From assembly GCA_934096985.1 (NCBI GenBank), contig CAKONC010000003.1:86629-150628 (forward strand): a stretch of 64,000 nt of DNA, written 5' to 3'. The DNA comes from an uncultured Bacilli bacterium (GTDB lineage Bacteria; Bacillota_I; Bacilli_A; RF39; UBA660). A program made the position numbers and the translations under genes. The notes beneath the pieces are model-generated. The model searched no databases, had not been told where the DNA came from, and worked only from the letters and a program-made list of their open reading frames with translations. Shown here one piece after another: positions 8,465 to 17,046 of this stretch (position 1 is the first letter of the stretch; the number at the start of each line of letters is the position of its first letter).

Positions 8465-10192
8465 ATGTTTTTATTTAAATTAGAAAGAAAATTGAAATCA
8501 TATTCCAGATGGAATAAATGTTATACAAAAGAAGAAAGAAAAATGAAAGCAAAAGATGAAACAATTTATGATTGCTTCTATAACTATGCAAGTAAACATC
8601 CAAAAGGTATAGCACTTAATTATTATAATAAAAAATTTACTTATGATAAAGTTTTAAAAATGATTGATAATGCTGCTCAAAGTTTAATTTACTTAGGTGT
8701 AGAAAAAATGGATATTGTCACTTTATTACTACCAAATATTCCTGAAGCAGTAACATTATTTTATGCACTAAACAAAATCGGAGCGGTAAGCAATATGGTT
8801 CATCCACTATCAAGTAGTGAAGAAATTAAAAACATTTTAAAAAATAATGAAAGTAATATCATTGTATCCATTGATGCTTCTTTTGATAAACTTAAAAATA
8901 TTACTGATGGAACAAAAGTCACAAAAATTATTGGTGTATCTGCTGCAAACTCATTACCATTTTTCTTAAAAATTGGTTATAAATTAAAAATGTTTAATAA
9001 ATTTACTATTCCGTGTGAAAACAATTATATAAGTTATAAAAACTTTTTAAAATATAAAAAATCTTTTGAATATAAAAAGTATTATAACGTTATAGATAAA
9101 CCCGCCTGCATATTACAAAGTGGTGGAACTACAGGAGTAAGTAAAGGTATCGTTTTATCTAATGGTAATTTTAATAGCCTAACAGTGCAAGAAATTATAA
9201 TGCTTAAAAAACTAGAAAAAGGTGATAAAATACTTGCAATTATGCCAGTTTTTCACGGTTTTGGTTTAGCACTTAGTATAAATTCTATGTTATGTTTAGG
9301 TCGTGAAGTAATTCTTATTCCAACATTTAAAGCCACAGAATTTAACAAAATAATCGAAAAATATAAACCTCAGATGATAATTGGTGTACCAACACTATAT
9401 GAAGCACTACTTCAAAGTGATACGAAAGATTTATCATTTGTAAAATATGCTGTTGTAGGTGGTGACTCTTTATCTAAGGACTTGGAACTTAGGATAAATG
9501 ACTTTTTTAGAAATCATAATTCAAATGTTGAAATAAGTCAAGGGTATGGTATGACCGAATGTTTAGCAGGTGCTATAGCTAACTTTGATTATCATTATAA
9601 AACTGGAGCAATTGGTATACCAGGTCCAGGTAATGATGTTAAAATAGTTAAACCATTTACTCAAACTGAAGTTAGAAATAATGAAGATGGTGAAATATGT
9701 ATTAGTGCTCCAACTGTTATGTTAGGATATCTCAATAATGAGGAAGAAACAAATAAAACTTTGCAAATTCATAGAGATGGATATACATGGCTTCACACTG
9801 GTGATATTGGATATATTGATAACGATGGTATAATTTTTTACAAGCAAAGATTAAAAAGAATGATTATTTCTAGTGGCTATAATGTTTATCCTCAACATGT
9901 TGAAGAAGTTATTCAATCACATGATGCTGTGCTTACTTGTTCTGTTGTAGGAATTCCACATCCATATAAAGTTGAAGTTCCAAAAGCTTGTATAGTACTT
10001 AAAAATGATGTTATTGATAATCCCATATTACGTATGAATATTAAAAAATATGTAGAAAGTAAACTTGCTAAATTTGAGTGGCCATATAAATATGACTTTA
10101 GAAAATCACTTCCTAAAACAAAAATGGGAAAAATAGATTTTAAAAAATTACAAAATGAAGAATTAGAAGAAAAAGAAAAGAAAGACGTTTAA
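8465..10192 (+). CDS. AMP-forming acyl-CoA ligase (ANL superfamily)
   Basis: The protein of about 575 residues has the P-loop-like LQSGGTTGVSKG, the adenylate motif YGMTE, TGDIGYIDNDG, KRMIISSGYNVYP and the C-terminal Lys motif KTKMGKIDF, so all core motifs are present. It activates a carboxylic acid, probably a fatty acid, with ATP and CoA. AGGAG five bases before ATG 8465 decides the start; an in-frame GTG at 8447 lies upstream of the site. A paralogue of similar length lies at 33526-35253. It stands alone here, between the lysis pair and the repeat-protein operon. Confidence 0.85.
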   Translation: MFLFKLERKLKSYSRWNKCYTKEERKMKAKDETIYDCFYNYASKHPKGIALNYYNKKFTYDKVLKMIDNAAQSLIYLGVEKMDIVTLLLPNIPEAVTLFYALNKIGAVSNMVHPLSSSEEIKNILKNNESNIIVSIDASFDKLKNITDGTKVTKIIGVSAANSLPFFLKIGYKLKMFNKFTIPCENNYISYKNFLKYKKSFEYKKYYNVIDKPACILQSGGTTGVSKGIVLSNGNFNSLTVQEIIMLKKLEKGDKILAIMPVFHGFGLALSINSMLCLGREVILIPTFKATEFNKIIEKYKPQMIIGVPTLYEALLQSDTKDLSFVKYAVVGGDSLSKDLELRINDFFRNHNSNVEISQGYGMTECLAGAIANFDYHYKTGAIGIPGPGNDVKIVKPFTQTEVRNNEDGEICISAPTVMLGYLNNEEETNKTLQIHRDGYTWLHTGDIGYIDNDGIIFYKQRLKRMIISSGYNVYPQHVEEVIQSHDAVLTCSVVGIPHPYKVEVPKACIVLKNDVIDNPILRMNIKKYVESKLAKFEWPYKYDFRKSLPKTKMGKIDFKKLQNEELEEKEKKDV

Positions 10193-10203
10193 ATCTTTCT
10201 TTT
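10177..10203. terminator. Terminator between converging genes
   Basis: The stem AAAGAAAGA/TCTTTCTTT encloses the stop of the acyl-CoA ligase gene and is followed by TTTT on the plus strand. It may also serve the converging operon. Confidence 0.6.
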
Positions 10204-10209
10204 AATTTG

Positions 10210-12138
10210 CTAGTTTTTTTCTAAAACCAATTCATTTGAATATTCACTATATACCTTTTCACCATTTGCTTTCTCTGCATATACTCTTGCTACGAATATT
10301 CTTTTTTCTCCTGGTTCTATTGTTACTTCGATTTGTGATAAACCTTCTGCTGTATCTACTAGTTTTAACTCTGTACCAATTTTTTCGTATAATTCATAAC
10401 CTGTTATTGCTTTGCCTTTTTTAGATATTGCATATGCTCCTTCATATCCTATTGTTAATTGTGTTTTTAATGTCTCTGCATCCATTCCTGCTGGATTTGA
10501 TAATGTTGGGGTTTCATATGTACTGTGATCTATTATTACTTCATTTGAATACTCACTATATACTTTTTCTCCTGTTGTTTTTTCTGCATATATTCTTGCT
10601 ACATATACTTTCTTTTCACCTGGTTCTATTGTTACCATGACTACCTCTGGATTATGTACTTTTCCTTCACCTATTTTTGTATATGTTTCTCCATTTTTTT
10701 CATAGATTTCATAACCTGTAAATGATGAATCTTGATCTTTTATACTTAAATCGTATCTATATTTTCCTTCATTAAACTCCGGAACAAATGGTTCACATTC
10801 TGGTGATGTTCCACATGCTGTTAATGTTGCATTTACTAATGTTGGGGTTTTAACATTTTTTTCTAAAACCAATTCATTTGAATATTCACTATATACCTTT
10901 TCACCATTTGCTTTCTCTGCATATACTCTTGCTACGAATATTCTTTTTTCTCCTGGTTCTATTGTTACTTCGATTTGTGATAAACCTTCTGCTGTATCTA
11001 CTAGTTTTAACTCTGTACCAATTTTTTCGTATAATTCATAACCTGTTATTGCTTTGCCTTTTTTAGATATTGCATATGCTCCTTCATATCCTATTGTTAA
11101 TTGTGTTTTTAATGTCTCTGCATCCATTCCTGCTGGATTTGATAATGTTGGGGTTTCATATGTACTGTGATCTATTATTACTTCATTTGAATACTCACTA
11201 TATACTTTTTCTCCTGTTGTTTTTTCTGCATATATTCTTGCTACATATACTTTCTTTTCACCTGGTTCTATTGTTACCATGACTACCTCTGGATTATGTA
11301 CTTTTCCTTCACCTATTTTTGTATATGTTTCTCCATTTTTTTCATAGATTTCATAACCTGTAAATGATGAATCTTGATCTTTTATACTTAAATCGTATCT
11401 ATATTTTCCTTCATTAAACTCCGGAACAAATGGTTCACATTCTGGTGATGTTCCACATGCTGTTAATGTTGCATTTACTAATGTTGGGGTTTTAACATTT
11501 TTTTCTAAAACCAATTCATTTGAATATTCACTATATACCTTTTCACCATTTGCTTTCTCTGCATATACTCTTGCTACGAATATTCTTTTTTCTCCTGGTT
11601 CTATTGTTACTTCGATTTGTGATAAACCTTCTGCTGTATCTACTAGTTTTAACTCTGTACCAATTTTTTCGTATAATTCATAACCTGTTATTGATGGTGC
11701 TCCTTCAGTTGAATAAACACCTTCATAACTTATTGTTAATTGAACTTTTAATGTTTCTGCATCCATTCCTGCTGGATTTGATAATGTTGGTGACAAAAGA
11801 TAAATTTCATTATTTTTATATTCAATATTTACTTTTTCATCAATATTTACTTTTTGATTTGTTAATGCATTTACCCAAACACCTCTTGCATTTTTATAAT
11901 AAATAATCATATCTTCAAGCTTATTGCTATCAATTGTTTTTGCGGCTAACATGATAACATCAGTTGATAAACTACCATTATAACTACTGCTAACTTCTCT
12001 AGTAAACATTGCTTTACCAATTATATATGTAGAGTTTGGTATATCATCAGTAATTATTTCAGTAGCTAAAACATTTTTAACATTTCCTATAATGAAAATG
12101 CTTATTAAAATTGTAAAATAATTAATCAATTTTTTCAT
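10210..12138 (-). CDS. Exported protein with FN3-like tandem repeats
   Basis: The 642-residue protein starts with a signal peptide (MKKLINYFTILISIFIIG...LATE) and a unique domain of about 120 residues. Five beta-rich modules in order A-B-A-B-A follow, each ending in a segment like VYAEKANGEKVYSEYSNE. Modules A begin near TLSNPAGMDAETLK; modules B contain ACGTSPECEPFVPEF with two Cys. It ends abruptly after module A (VLEKN) with no sorting signal or anchor. GGAGG precedes the start. The A and B modules resemble fibronectin-type III sandwiches by pattern only. It is the last gene of the three-gene surface operon, and an adhesion or matrix role is possible. Confidence 0.7.
   Translation of the reverse strand: MKKLINYFTILISIFIIGNVKNVLATEIITDDIPNSTYIIGKAMFTREVSSSYNGSLSTDVIMLAAKTIDSNKLEDMIIYYKNARGVWVNALTNQKVNIDEKVNIEYKNNEIYLLSPTLSNPAGMDAETLKVQLTISYEGVYSTEGAPSITGYELYEKIGTELKLVDTAEGLSQIEVTIEPGEKRIFVARVYAEKANGEKVYSEYSNELVLEKNVKTPTLVNATLTACGTSPECEPFVPEFNEGKYRYDLSIKDQDSSFTGYEIYEKNGETYTKIGEGKVHNPEVVMVTIEPGEKKVYVARIYAEKTTGEKVYSEYSNEVIIDHSTYETPTLSNPAGMDAETLKTQLTIGYEGAYAISKKGKAITGYELYEKIGTELKLVDTAEGLSQIEVTIEPGEKRIFVARVYAEKANGEKVYSEYSNELVLEKNVKTPTLVNATLTACGTSPECEPFVPEFNEGKYRYDLSIKDQDSSFTGYEIYEKNGETYTKIGEGKVHNPEVVMVTIEPGEKKVYVARIYAEKTTGEKVYSEYSNEVIIDHSTYETPTLSNPAGMDAETLKTQLTIGYEGAYAISKKGKAITGYELYEKIGTELKLVDTAEGLSQIEVTIEPGEKRIFVARVYAEKANGEKVYSEYSNELVLEKN
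10216..11692. repeat. 642-bp tandem DNA repeat, about 2.3 copies
   Basis: Period 642 bp: copy one runs from about 10216 to 10857, copy two from 10858 to 11499, and a partial third from 11500 to about 11692, where the sequence diverges. The copies look identical wherever I compared them, including in unselected opposite-strand frames. This implies very recent duplication or active homogenisation. Each unit encodes one A and one B module of the exported protein. Confidence 0.9.
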
Positions 12139-12148
12139 TTTCTACCTC

Positions 12149-12460
12149 CTACTTTTCTACAATTTTTGCAATTACTTGCCTTTTTTCATCAATTTTTATA
12201 AGTAATTTTTCTTCTTCAATAATTTCACCAAATGAAACTATTGGATTTTCTTCTGAACATAAATATGTTCCATCTAAATACTGTAATTCTAAATAATCCA
12301 TCTTTTTATTATTATGATATACAACTAATCTTCTATCAGGTGAAAAACTATCTATTTTTTCAACCATTATTCTATATTTATCCTTGCTAATTATTAACAA
12401 AAATACTATAAAAAATATGATAGTAATACTTACAATGATAAATACCTTTTTCTTTTTCAT
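12149..12460 (-). CDS. Small membrane-anchored protein sharing a C-terminal domain with its neighbour
   Basis: The 103-residue protein has an N-terminal signal anchor (5-25) and an extracellular domain of about 70 residues containing IDSFSPDRRLVVYHNNKK and LDGTYLCSEE. This domain aligns by eye with the last 70 residues of the InlB-repeat protein encoded immediately upstream (DAYSPDSVLTVYEDGKK, SDGTYLCSG). It starts 1 base after that gene's stop. No family name is recognised. Confidence 0.7.
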   Translation of the reverse strand: MKKKKVFIIVSITIIFFIVFLLIISKDKYRIMVEKIDSFSPDRRLVVYHNNKKMDYLELQYLDGTYLCSEENPIVSFGEIIEEEKLLIKIDEKRQVIAKIVEK

Positions 12461-12461
12461 A

Positions 12462-13703
12462 CTATTGTAGTTTTGCTAAAACTTGAGTACCATCATTTAA
12501 TATAATTATAAAATTTGATTCTCCAGCAATATCAGCTGTATATACTGTTGTGTTTGTTCCTGAGCATAAATATGTTCCATCACTATATTTTATTGTTTTT
12601 ACAGATATCTTTTTTCCATCTTCATATACAGTTAAAACACTATCTGGTGAATAAGCATCTACTCTTGTAGCAACTATAGTATAACTTTTTTGAACCCAAT
12701 TAGCTATTAAAGTTATATTGCCATTTACAGCTGAATTAAAGTCATATGTCTTTCCATTTAATAACCAGCCGGCAAAATTATAGCCGCTTCTTGTTGGATT
12801 ATTTGGTTTTGATGCTTTATTTCCTTCTACTACTGTTTGAGATGAAACCGTGCTTCCTCCATTTGAATTAAAGGTTATTGTGTAATTATTTTTTTTAATT
12901 TCAGTCCAGCTAGCCTCTAATGTTATATTACCATTTACAGCTGAATTAAAATCATACGCCTTTCCATTTAATAACCAACCAGCAAAATTATAGCCATTTC
13001 TTGTTGGATTATTTGGTTTTGATGCTTTATTTCCCTCTTCTACCGTTTGAGATGAGACTGCACTTCCTCCATTTGAATTAAATGTTACAGTAAACGTCTT
13101 TTTTTGTGGAATCGAAGGCTTATTATTATTATTATTGTTATTATTATTGTTATTATTTTTGTTATTACCCGTATTTGTTGCATTGTTTACTACCTTTTCC
13201 CACTTGGCTTTAAGTTCTAAATCTTTTTCTACAATTTTATTAAAATCATATATTTCATCATTTAATGTCCATCCAGTAAAAACATAGCCTTCTTTTGTTG
13301 GATCTGCAGGCTTTTCAACCTTATTTCCTTTTATTACAATTTGTTCAGAAACATTTGTTCCGCCATCAGCATCAAACTTTATCTTAAATGTTTCTATGTT
13401 TTCATCAAGCTTAGTCCATTTTGCAACTAACTTTAAATCTGATGTAACTTTCTGATTAAAATCATATGTTTTTCCTAAATAAGTCCATTCATCAAAAACA
13501 TAGCCATCCTTCAAAGGATTTATCGGCTTTGTAACGGTGTCATTCTTTTTGACAACTTGAGTTTCAACAAATGAACCACCATCTGTTTCAAATGAAACAT
13601 TGTACGTTATTGGTTTTTTGTTAGTAATCAATAAAATAATAATTGTTAAAATAATTACTGATAATATTGAACCAACAATAATAAATATCTTATTCTTATT
13701 CAT
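12462..13703 (-). CDS. Surface protein with four InlB-type (Flg_new) repeats
   Basis: The 413-residue protein has an N-terminal membrane anchor (8-27) and four InlB B-repeats (about 34-97, 106-169, 204-267, 274-336) with the typical pattern TFNSNGGSxVSSQTV, NPTRxGYNFAGW and DFNSAV. An Asn-rich linker (about 175-195) separates repeats two and three. The C-terminal domain of about 70 residues is shared with the next gene. It is first in the operon. Such repeats are extracellular binding or spacer modules. There is no LPXTG, so the N-terminal anchor holds it. Confidence 0.85.
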   Translation of the reverse strand: MNKNKIFIIVGSILSVIILTIIILLITNKKPITYNVSFETDGGSFVETQVVKKNDTVTKPINPLKDGYVFDEWTYLGKTYDFNQKVTSDLKLVAKWTKLDENIETFKIKFDADGGTNVSEQIVIKGNKVEKPADPTKEGYVFTGWTLNDEIYDFNKIVEKDLELKAKWEKVVNNATNTGNNKNNNNNNNNNNNNKPSIPQKKTFTVTFNSNGGSAVSSQTVEEGNKASKPNNPTRNGYNFAGWLLNGKAYDFNSAVNGNITLEASWTEIKKNNYTITFNSNGGSTVSSQTVVEGNKASKPNNPTRSGYNFAGWLLNGKTYDFNSAVNGNITLIANWVQKSYTIVATRVDAYSPDSVLTVYEDGKKISVKTIKYSDGTYLCSGTNTTVYTADIAGESNFIIILNDGTQVLAKLQ

Positions 13704-13808
13704 ATACTCCTCCTTTTTATTTTATTAAAACCAAATAAGAAATATTTTTATTCTTTTACAAATAAAGCCAAAAAAACAATAAAAGTAATAAAAAATACTC
13801 CTAACGTT

Positions 13809-13849
13809 ATTATAGCACAAATTTTTACATTTGTCTTACTTGGTGTAAG
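13809..13849 (-). promoter_or_regulatory. Promoter of the surface-protein operon with overlapping inverted repeat
   Basis: On the minus strand the -10 TATAAT (13809-13814) is 17 bp from AAGACA (13832-13837). The inverted repeat CTTAC-TTGGT-GTAAG (13835-13849) overlaps the -35. It lies between this operon and the divergent XRE gene, which makes it a likely operator for that regulator. Confidence 0.6.
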
Positions 13850-13895
13850 ATTTAATTAATTTTTTTTAAAGCATAATAATTACAGGTGATTCTAA

Positions 13896-14213
13896 ATGAG
13901 AAATAACAAAGAAGAATTTAGTATATCAAAAGAAAAAATAGATATGTCAAATCTAAAAAAATTAAGAGTTAAAAAAGGATATTCCCAAGTAAAACTTCAA
14001 CACCTAGTAGGGGTAAGTACTTCATCTATCGAAGCATATGAGCAAAAAGTACGTATACCATCACTTCCCGTTGTTTATCGATTGAGTGAAGTCTTAGGCT
14101 GCTCTATAGATTATTTAGTAGGAAAATCAAATGAACTTGATAAATATTATCTTCTATCACAAGCTGATAAAGATGAAGTTATTAAACTTATTGATAATTT
14201 AATAAAAAAATAG
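13896..14213 (+). CDS. XRE-family transcriptional regulator
   Basis: The 105-residue protein has an HTH_3 domain (about 19-75) with LRVKKGYSQVKLQHLVGVSTSSIEAYEQ and SEVLGCSIDYLVG, then a short helical tail. AGGTGA lies before the ATG. It is divergent from the surface-protein operon. An inverted repeat (13835-13849) in the shared region overlaps that operon's -35, so it probably acts as a local repressor. No effector domain is visible. Confidence 0.85.
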   Translation: MRNNKEEFSISKEKIDMSNLKKLRVKKGYSQVKLQHLVGVSTSSIEAYEQKVRIPSLPVVYRLSEVLGCSIDYLVGKSNELDKYYLLSQADKDEVIKLIDNLIKK

Positions 14214-14227
14214 AATATATAAATTAT

Positions 14228-14254
14228 TGCAAAAAAAAGTGCAATTTTCATGCA
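14228..14254 (-). terminator. Terminator for the minus-strand unknown gene
   Basis: The AAGTGCA/TGCACTT hairpin is followed on the minus strand by a run of eight T. Confidence 0.75.
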
Positions 14255-14255
14255 C

Positions 14256-15242
14256 TTATACTCTAGTAAGTCTAGATTTACCATCTTCATAAAGTGGTTT
14301 ATGAATAGAATTTTTAATTTTACTATAAAAGTCTAATTCATTTTTCAATAGATAATCTGTATATAATACAAAATATTTATTTTTTAATTGATAAATAAAC
14401 GCTATTCTACCCTTTCCTTCTTCGAATGTTGAAAGGGATTTTACTACCATAAAGTCATATCCATCAATAGCTTCTTTCTTATCACTAACAACTTTGAAAC
14501 CATTTAAAGCCAAATCATTTTTTACAAGGTCTGTAAATTCTTCCATAGATTTGTTAGATTCTTTTAAATATCCTTCAATATACTCTTTATTTTCTAAACT
14601 TCTTGCAGAAAATAAATAAACGCTATTTCTAAAATAACTATGAGATTGGTAATATTCTCTAAACATAGTTTTAGGAAACTTGATAGATATATTAAACTTA
14701 GTTAAATAAACATTATTCTCATCATTAGGAATACGACTTGTTTTAAATTTTACATCATTTTTTAATAATGTTTTATAAAATTTATGAAAGTTTTCTGAAT
14801 TAAATGAAACATCAAATGTTTTATTTTTACCAACTTTTACAACAACTTTAGCATTTGGATAATACATTACTTGTTGAAACTTAGATATTTTTGTATTAAG
14901 TTCTTTTCTAAATAACCTTAATACTTTAACATCATCACCATTTACTGTTACACATTTATATTTGCATAAAGCATATATAACAAGTAAAATACATTCAATA
15001 ACAAGTAAAGAATAACTTATAATTAAATTTAGATTAATTGCAAAATAAATACAAAATAACGCTACTGTTAAAGTAGACATAAAAACTATTGTTCCTATCC
15101 ATTTTTGGTAATAGACATTATAGTTTTCATTATCATTTTTTGCAAATACAAATTCTGGCTTTAAAAACAAAATAATTGTATTGATTATAACAAAAAACAC
15201 GGCACAAACAATGCATATAGCACTTTTAACTATTAAACTCAT
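14256..15242 (-). CDS. Unknown membrane protein
   Basis: The 328-residue protein has N-terminal membrane segments (about 8-28, 50-70, 74-95). A beta-rich soluble part follows, beginning CVTVNGDDVKVLRLFRKELN, which looks like a PH/bPH2-type module, and then an alpha/beta region of about 150 residues with DGYDFMVVKS. No family is recognised. It lies 7 bases downstream of a small single-pass protein gene, so the two are probably co-expressed. Confidence 0.55.
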   Translation of the reverse strand: MSLIVKSAICIVCAVFFVIINTIILFLKPEFVFAKNDNENYNVYYQKWIGTIVFMSTLTVALFCIYFAINLNLIISYSLLVIECILLVIYALCKYKCVTVNGDDVKVLRLFRKELNTKISKFQQVMYYPNAKVVVKVGKNKTFDVSFNSENFHKFYKTLLKNDVKFKTSRIPNDENNVYLTKFNISIKFPKTMFREYYQSHSYFRNSVYLFSARSLENKEYIEGYLKESNKSMEEFTDLVKNDLALNGFKVVSDKKEAIDGYDFMVVKSLSTFEEGKGRIAFIYQLKNKYFVLYTDYLLKNELDFYSKIKNSIHKPLYEDGKSRLTRV

Positions 15243-15249
15243 AATTCAC

Positions 15250-15564
15250 CTATTTAAGAGTAATTATTGCACAAACATCATTGGTGTTGCATATTTTTTT
15301 TGATTGGTTTAGTTTTATTTCAGTGTCATTTCCGTTATTACTACGAACAACAATTTTATTTCCCTCAGTAGCAATAATATCGGCATCAATTGCATCGATT
15401 TTATAACCAACACTAATTTTATCAATTTCTGTTGCTTCTTCATTTATTTCAATTATAAGTTTCGTATAACCATCCTCTTTTTTATGTGTTTTTACATAAA
15501 AAGAAATGCCCACGATAATAATTAATATTGCAACAACTATAGGAATAATTTTTTTAGTTTCCAT
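15250..15564 (-). CDS. Small single-pass exported protein
   Basis: The 104-residue protein has a signal anchor (6-24) and a beta-rich extracellular domain with two Cys (KKICNTNDVCAIITL) that could form a disulfide. The function is unknown. It is probably co-transcribed with the gene at 14256. Confidence 0.55.
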   Translation of the reverse strand: METKKIIPIVVAILIIIVGISFYVKTHKKEDGYTKLIIEINEEATEIDKISVGYKIDAIDADIIATEGNKIVVRSNNGNDTEIKLNQSKKICNTNDVCAIITLK

Positions 15565-15623
15565 CTACGTCTCACCCTTCTATTATAATTATAGGGTAAA
15601 AAGAAAAAATAGTAAAGTAAAAA

Positions 15624-15647
15624 ACGAATCTTTTTTTTAAGATTCGT
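15624..15647 (-). terminator. Terminator after lipoprotein gene
   Basis: ACGAATCTT/AAGATTCGT stem overlapping the stop codon, then TTTTTT on the minus strand. Confidence 0.8.
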
Positions 15648-16179
15648 AATCATATATTCCATGAATTTTTTCTAAATCAGAATTTGAAAGACTACTTACA
15701 ACCCAGCCATCAGATGTATTTACTACATAAAAATCAATTGTATATTCAACCTGTTCATTAGTTTCTTTCATTTTATTTAGTTTATAAGTTATAAATTTTT
15801 CAGCATCATATTTGCCATTTTTATCTTCAAATTCTTTTGGATTATTTGCAAGATAGTTTGTAGCTTCTTTTTGAGCCTTATAAAGATCATAAACTTTTAT
15901 TTTTACTCCTATAGTGGCTTCATCTCCATTATATTCCTCATTTTCAATTTCATAAGTTAAATCTGTATATTGTTTTTTAAATATATCTGCATATTTTTTA
16001 GAATTTTCCTCAGACAAATTTTCTTTATCTATAATATCTTGCATATCTGTTAAAACTTTAGGTTCTAAATTTTTATAACTATCTAAATATTTTTTTACAG
16101 AATCCGTAGCAGTTTTAGAGCAACCAGATACACTAAATAACACCATAAGAAGTAAAATAAAGCTTAAAATTTTTTTCAT
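15637..16179 (-). CDS. Lipoprotein of unknown function
   Basis: The 180-residue protein has a lipobox near residue 20 (VLFSVSGC followed by SK). The mature part is charged and helical at first, then contains EYNGDEATIGVKIKVYDLYK and ends YTIDFYVVNTSDGWVVSSL, a layout like small NTF2-like lipoproteins. It stands alone with its own terminator. The function is not known. Confidence 0.7.
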   Translation of the reverse strand: MKKILSFILLLMVLFSVSGCSKTATDSVKKYLDSYKNLEPKVLTDMQDIIDKENLSEENSKKYADIFKKQYTDLTYEIENEEYNGDEATIGVKIKVYDLYKAQKEATNYLANNPKEFEDKNGKYDAEKFITYKLNKMKETNEQVEYTIDFYVVNTSDGWVVSSLSNSDLEKIHGIYDYES

Positions 16180-16216
16180 CTTTTCACCATTAATATTATT
16201 ACCAAATTTTAATTAA

Positions 16217-16804
16217 TTATACTACCTTATAATTTGATGATATTAAATTATAGATTTTTATTTCATTATTAGTGATATCTTTATTAAGCATATTTTTCAT
16301 AGTATTTATTATATTGTCAATAGAATCATCTTCTTTACTAAACCATTCATAATATAAAAATTTTATTTTTTCCTCATCATTATTTTTGTATAAATTATCA
16401 AGTTCTTTGCATATAACGTTTTTAATATTTTCTTCACATCTTAAATTTTTAGGTATTTCATCTTTTGAAATAATTTGATACATAAGTTCTTCATTATTTA
16501 AATATTTTGTTAATCCAAATATTTTTTCTTCATCATTTAATGATAAGCTACTTTTAAATTTACTTATTCCTTTATCATCAAATAAAATGGCAATTAAATC
16601 AAATTCATCAGAAAAAATTATTGGTTCCTTTTTTAAAAATTTCTTGTCTAAACATACTTTGTTATTTTTTAAATCACATAATACATTACTATTAACTTTA
16701 TATACATATGCTTTTTTTACAAACTTTATTTTATCATTTCTAAGCCATTCGTAAAATGGATAATAATTTTTAAGAAAATTTAAATATATATCATTTATAA
16801 TCAT
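16217..16804 (-). CDS. Hypothetical soluble protein
   Basis: This cytoplasmic-looking protein of about 195 residues is rich in Lys, Asn and Asp, with no recognisable domain. The start is taken at ATG 16804 because AAAGGGG lies 8 bases upstream. It overlaps the preceding small membrane protein frame by 14 bases. Nothing in the sequence gives a function. Confidence 0.5.
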   Translation of the reverse strand: MIINDIYLNFLKNYYPFYEWLRNDKIKFVKKAYVYKVNSNVLCDLKNNKVCLDKKFLKKEPIIFSDEFDLIAILFDDKGISKFKSSLSLNDEEKIFGLTKYLNNEELMYQIISKDEIPKNLRCEENIKNVICKELDNLYKNNDEEKIKFLYYEWFSKEDDSIDNIINTMKNMLNKDITNNEIKIYNLISSNYKVV

Positions 16805-17003
16805 AAAATTTTCCCCTTTCATAAATATATATTAATAAAATTATTCCTATAAAAAATATATTGCATTCACATTGCATAATAATAAAATAAACAAATTTCC
16901 AAAAACTATACCCAATAACAAGCAAGTTTAAATTAATTATAATAAATAATAATCCTATCGAAATAAGTAATATTGAAAATATATATAACATTAAATATTT
17001 CAT
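16791..17003 (-). CDS. Possible small membrane protein
   Basis: The 70-residue frame has two or three hydrophobic segments and two Cys. There is no clear ribosome site before the ATG. It is supported mainly by its overlap with the downstream gene and its membrane-like composition. In a genome this A+T-rich, a chance frame is possible. Confidence 0.35.
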   Translation of the reverse strand: MKYLMLYIFSILLISIGLLFIIINLNLLVIGYSFWKFVYFIIMQCECNIFFIGIILLIYIYERGKFYDYK

Positions 17004-17046
17004 AATAAATTTTATTATTATTTATATAATTTAATGAGGGATAAAA

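Noticed and set aside
10236..11906. Plus-strand frames repeated at 10236, 10878 and 11520
   Set aside because: They are shadows of the tandem repeat in the minus-strand gene: Leu-rich, without ribosome sites.
13127..13165. ATT-rich run as a microsatellite or phase-variable tract
   Set aside because: It encodes the Asn linker with mixed AAT/AAC codons in steps of three, so length changes would keep the frame.
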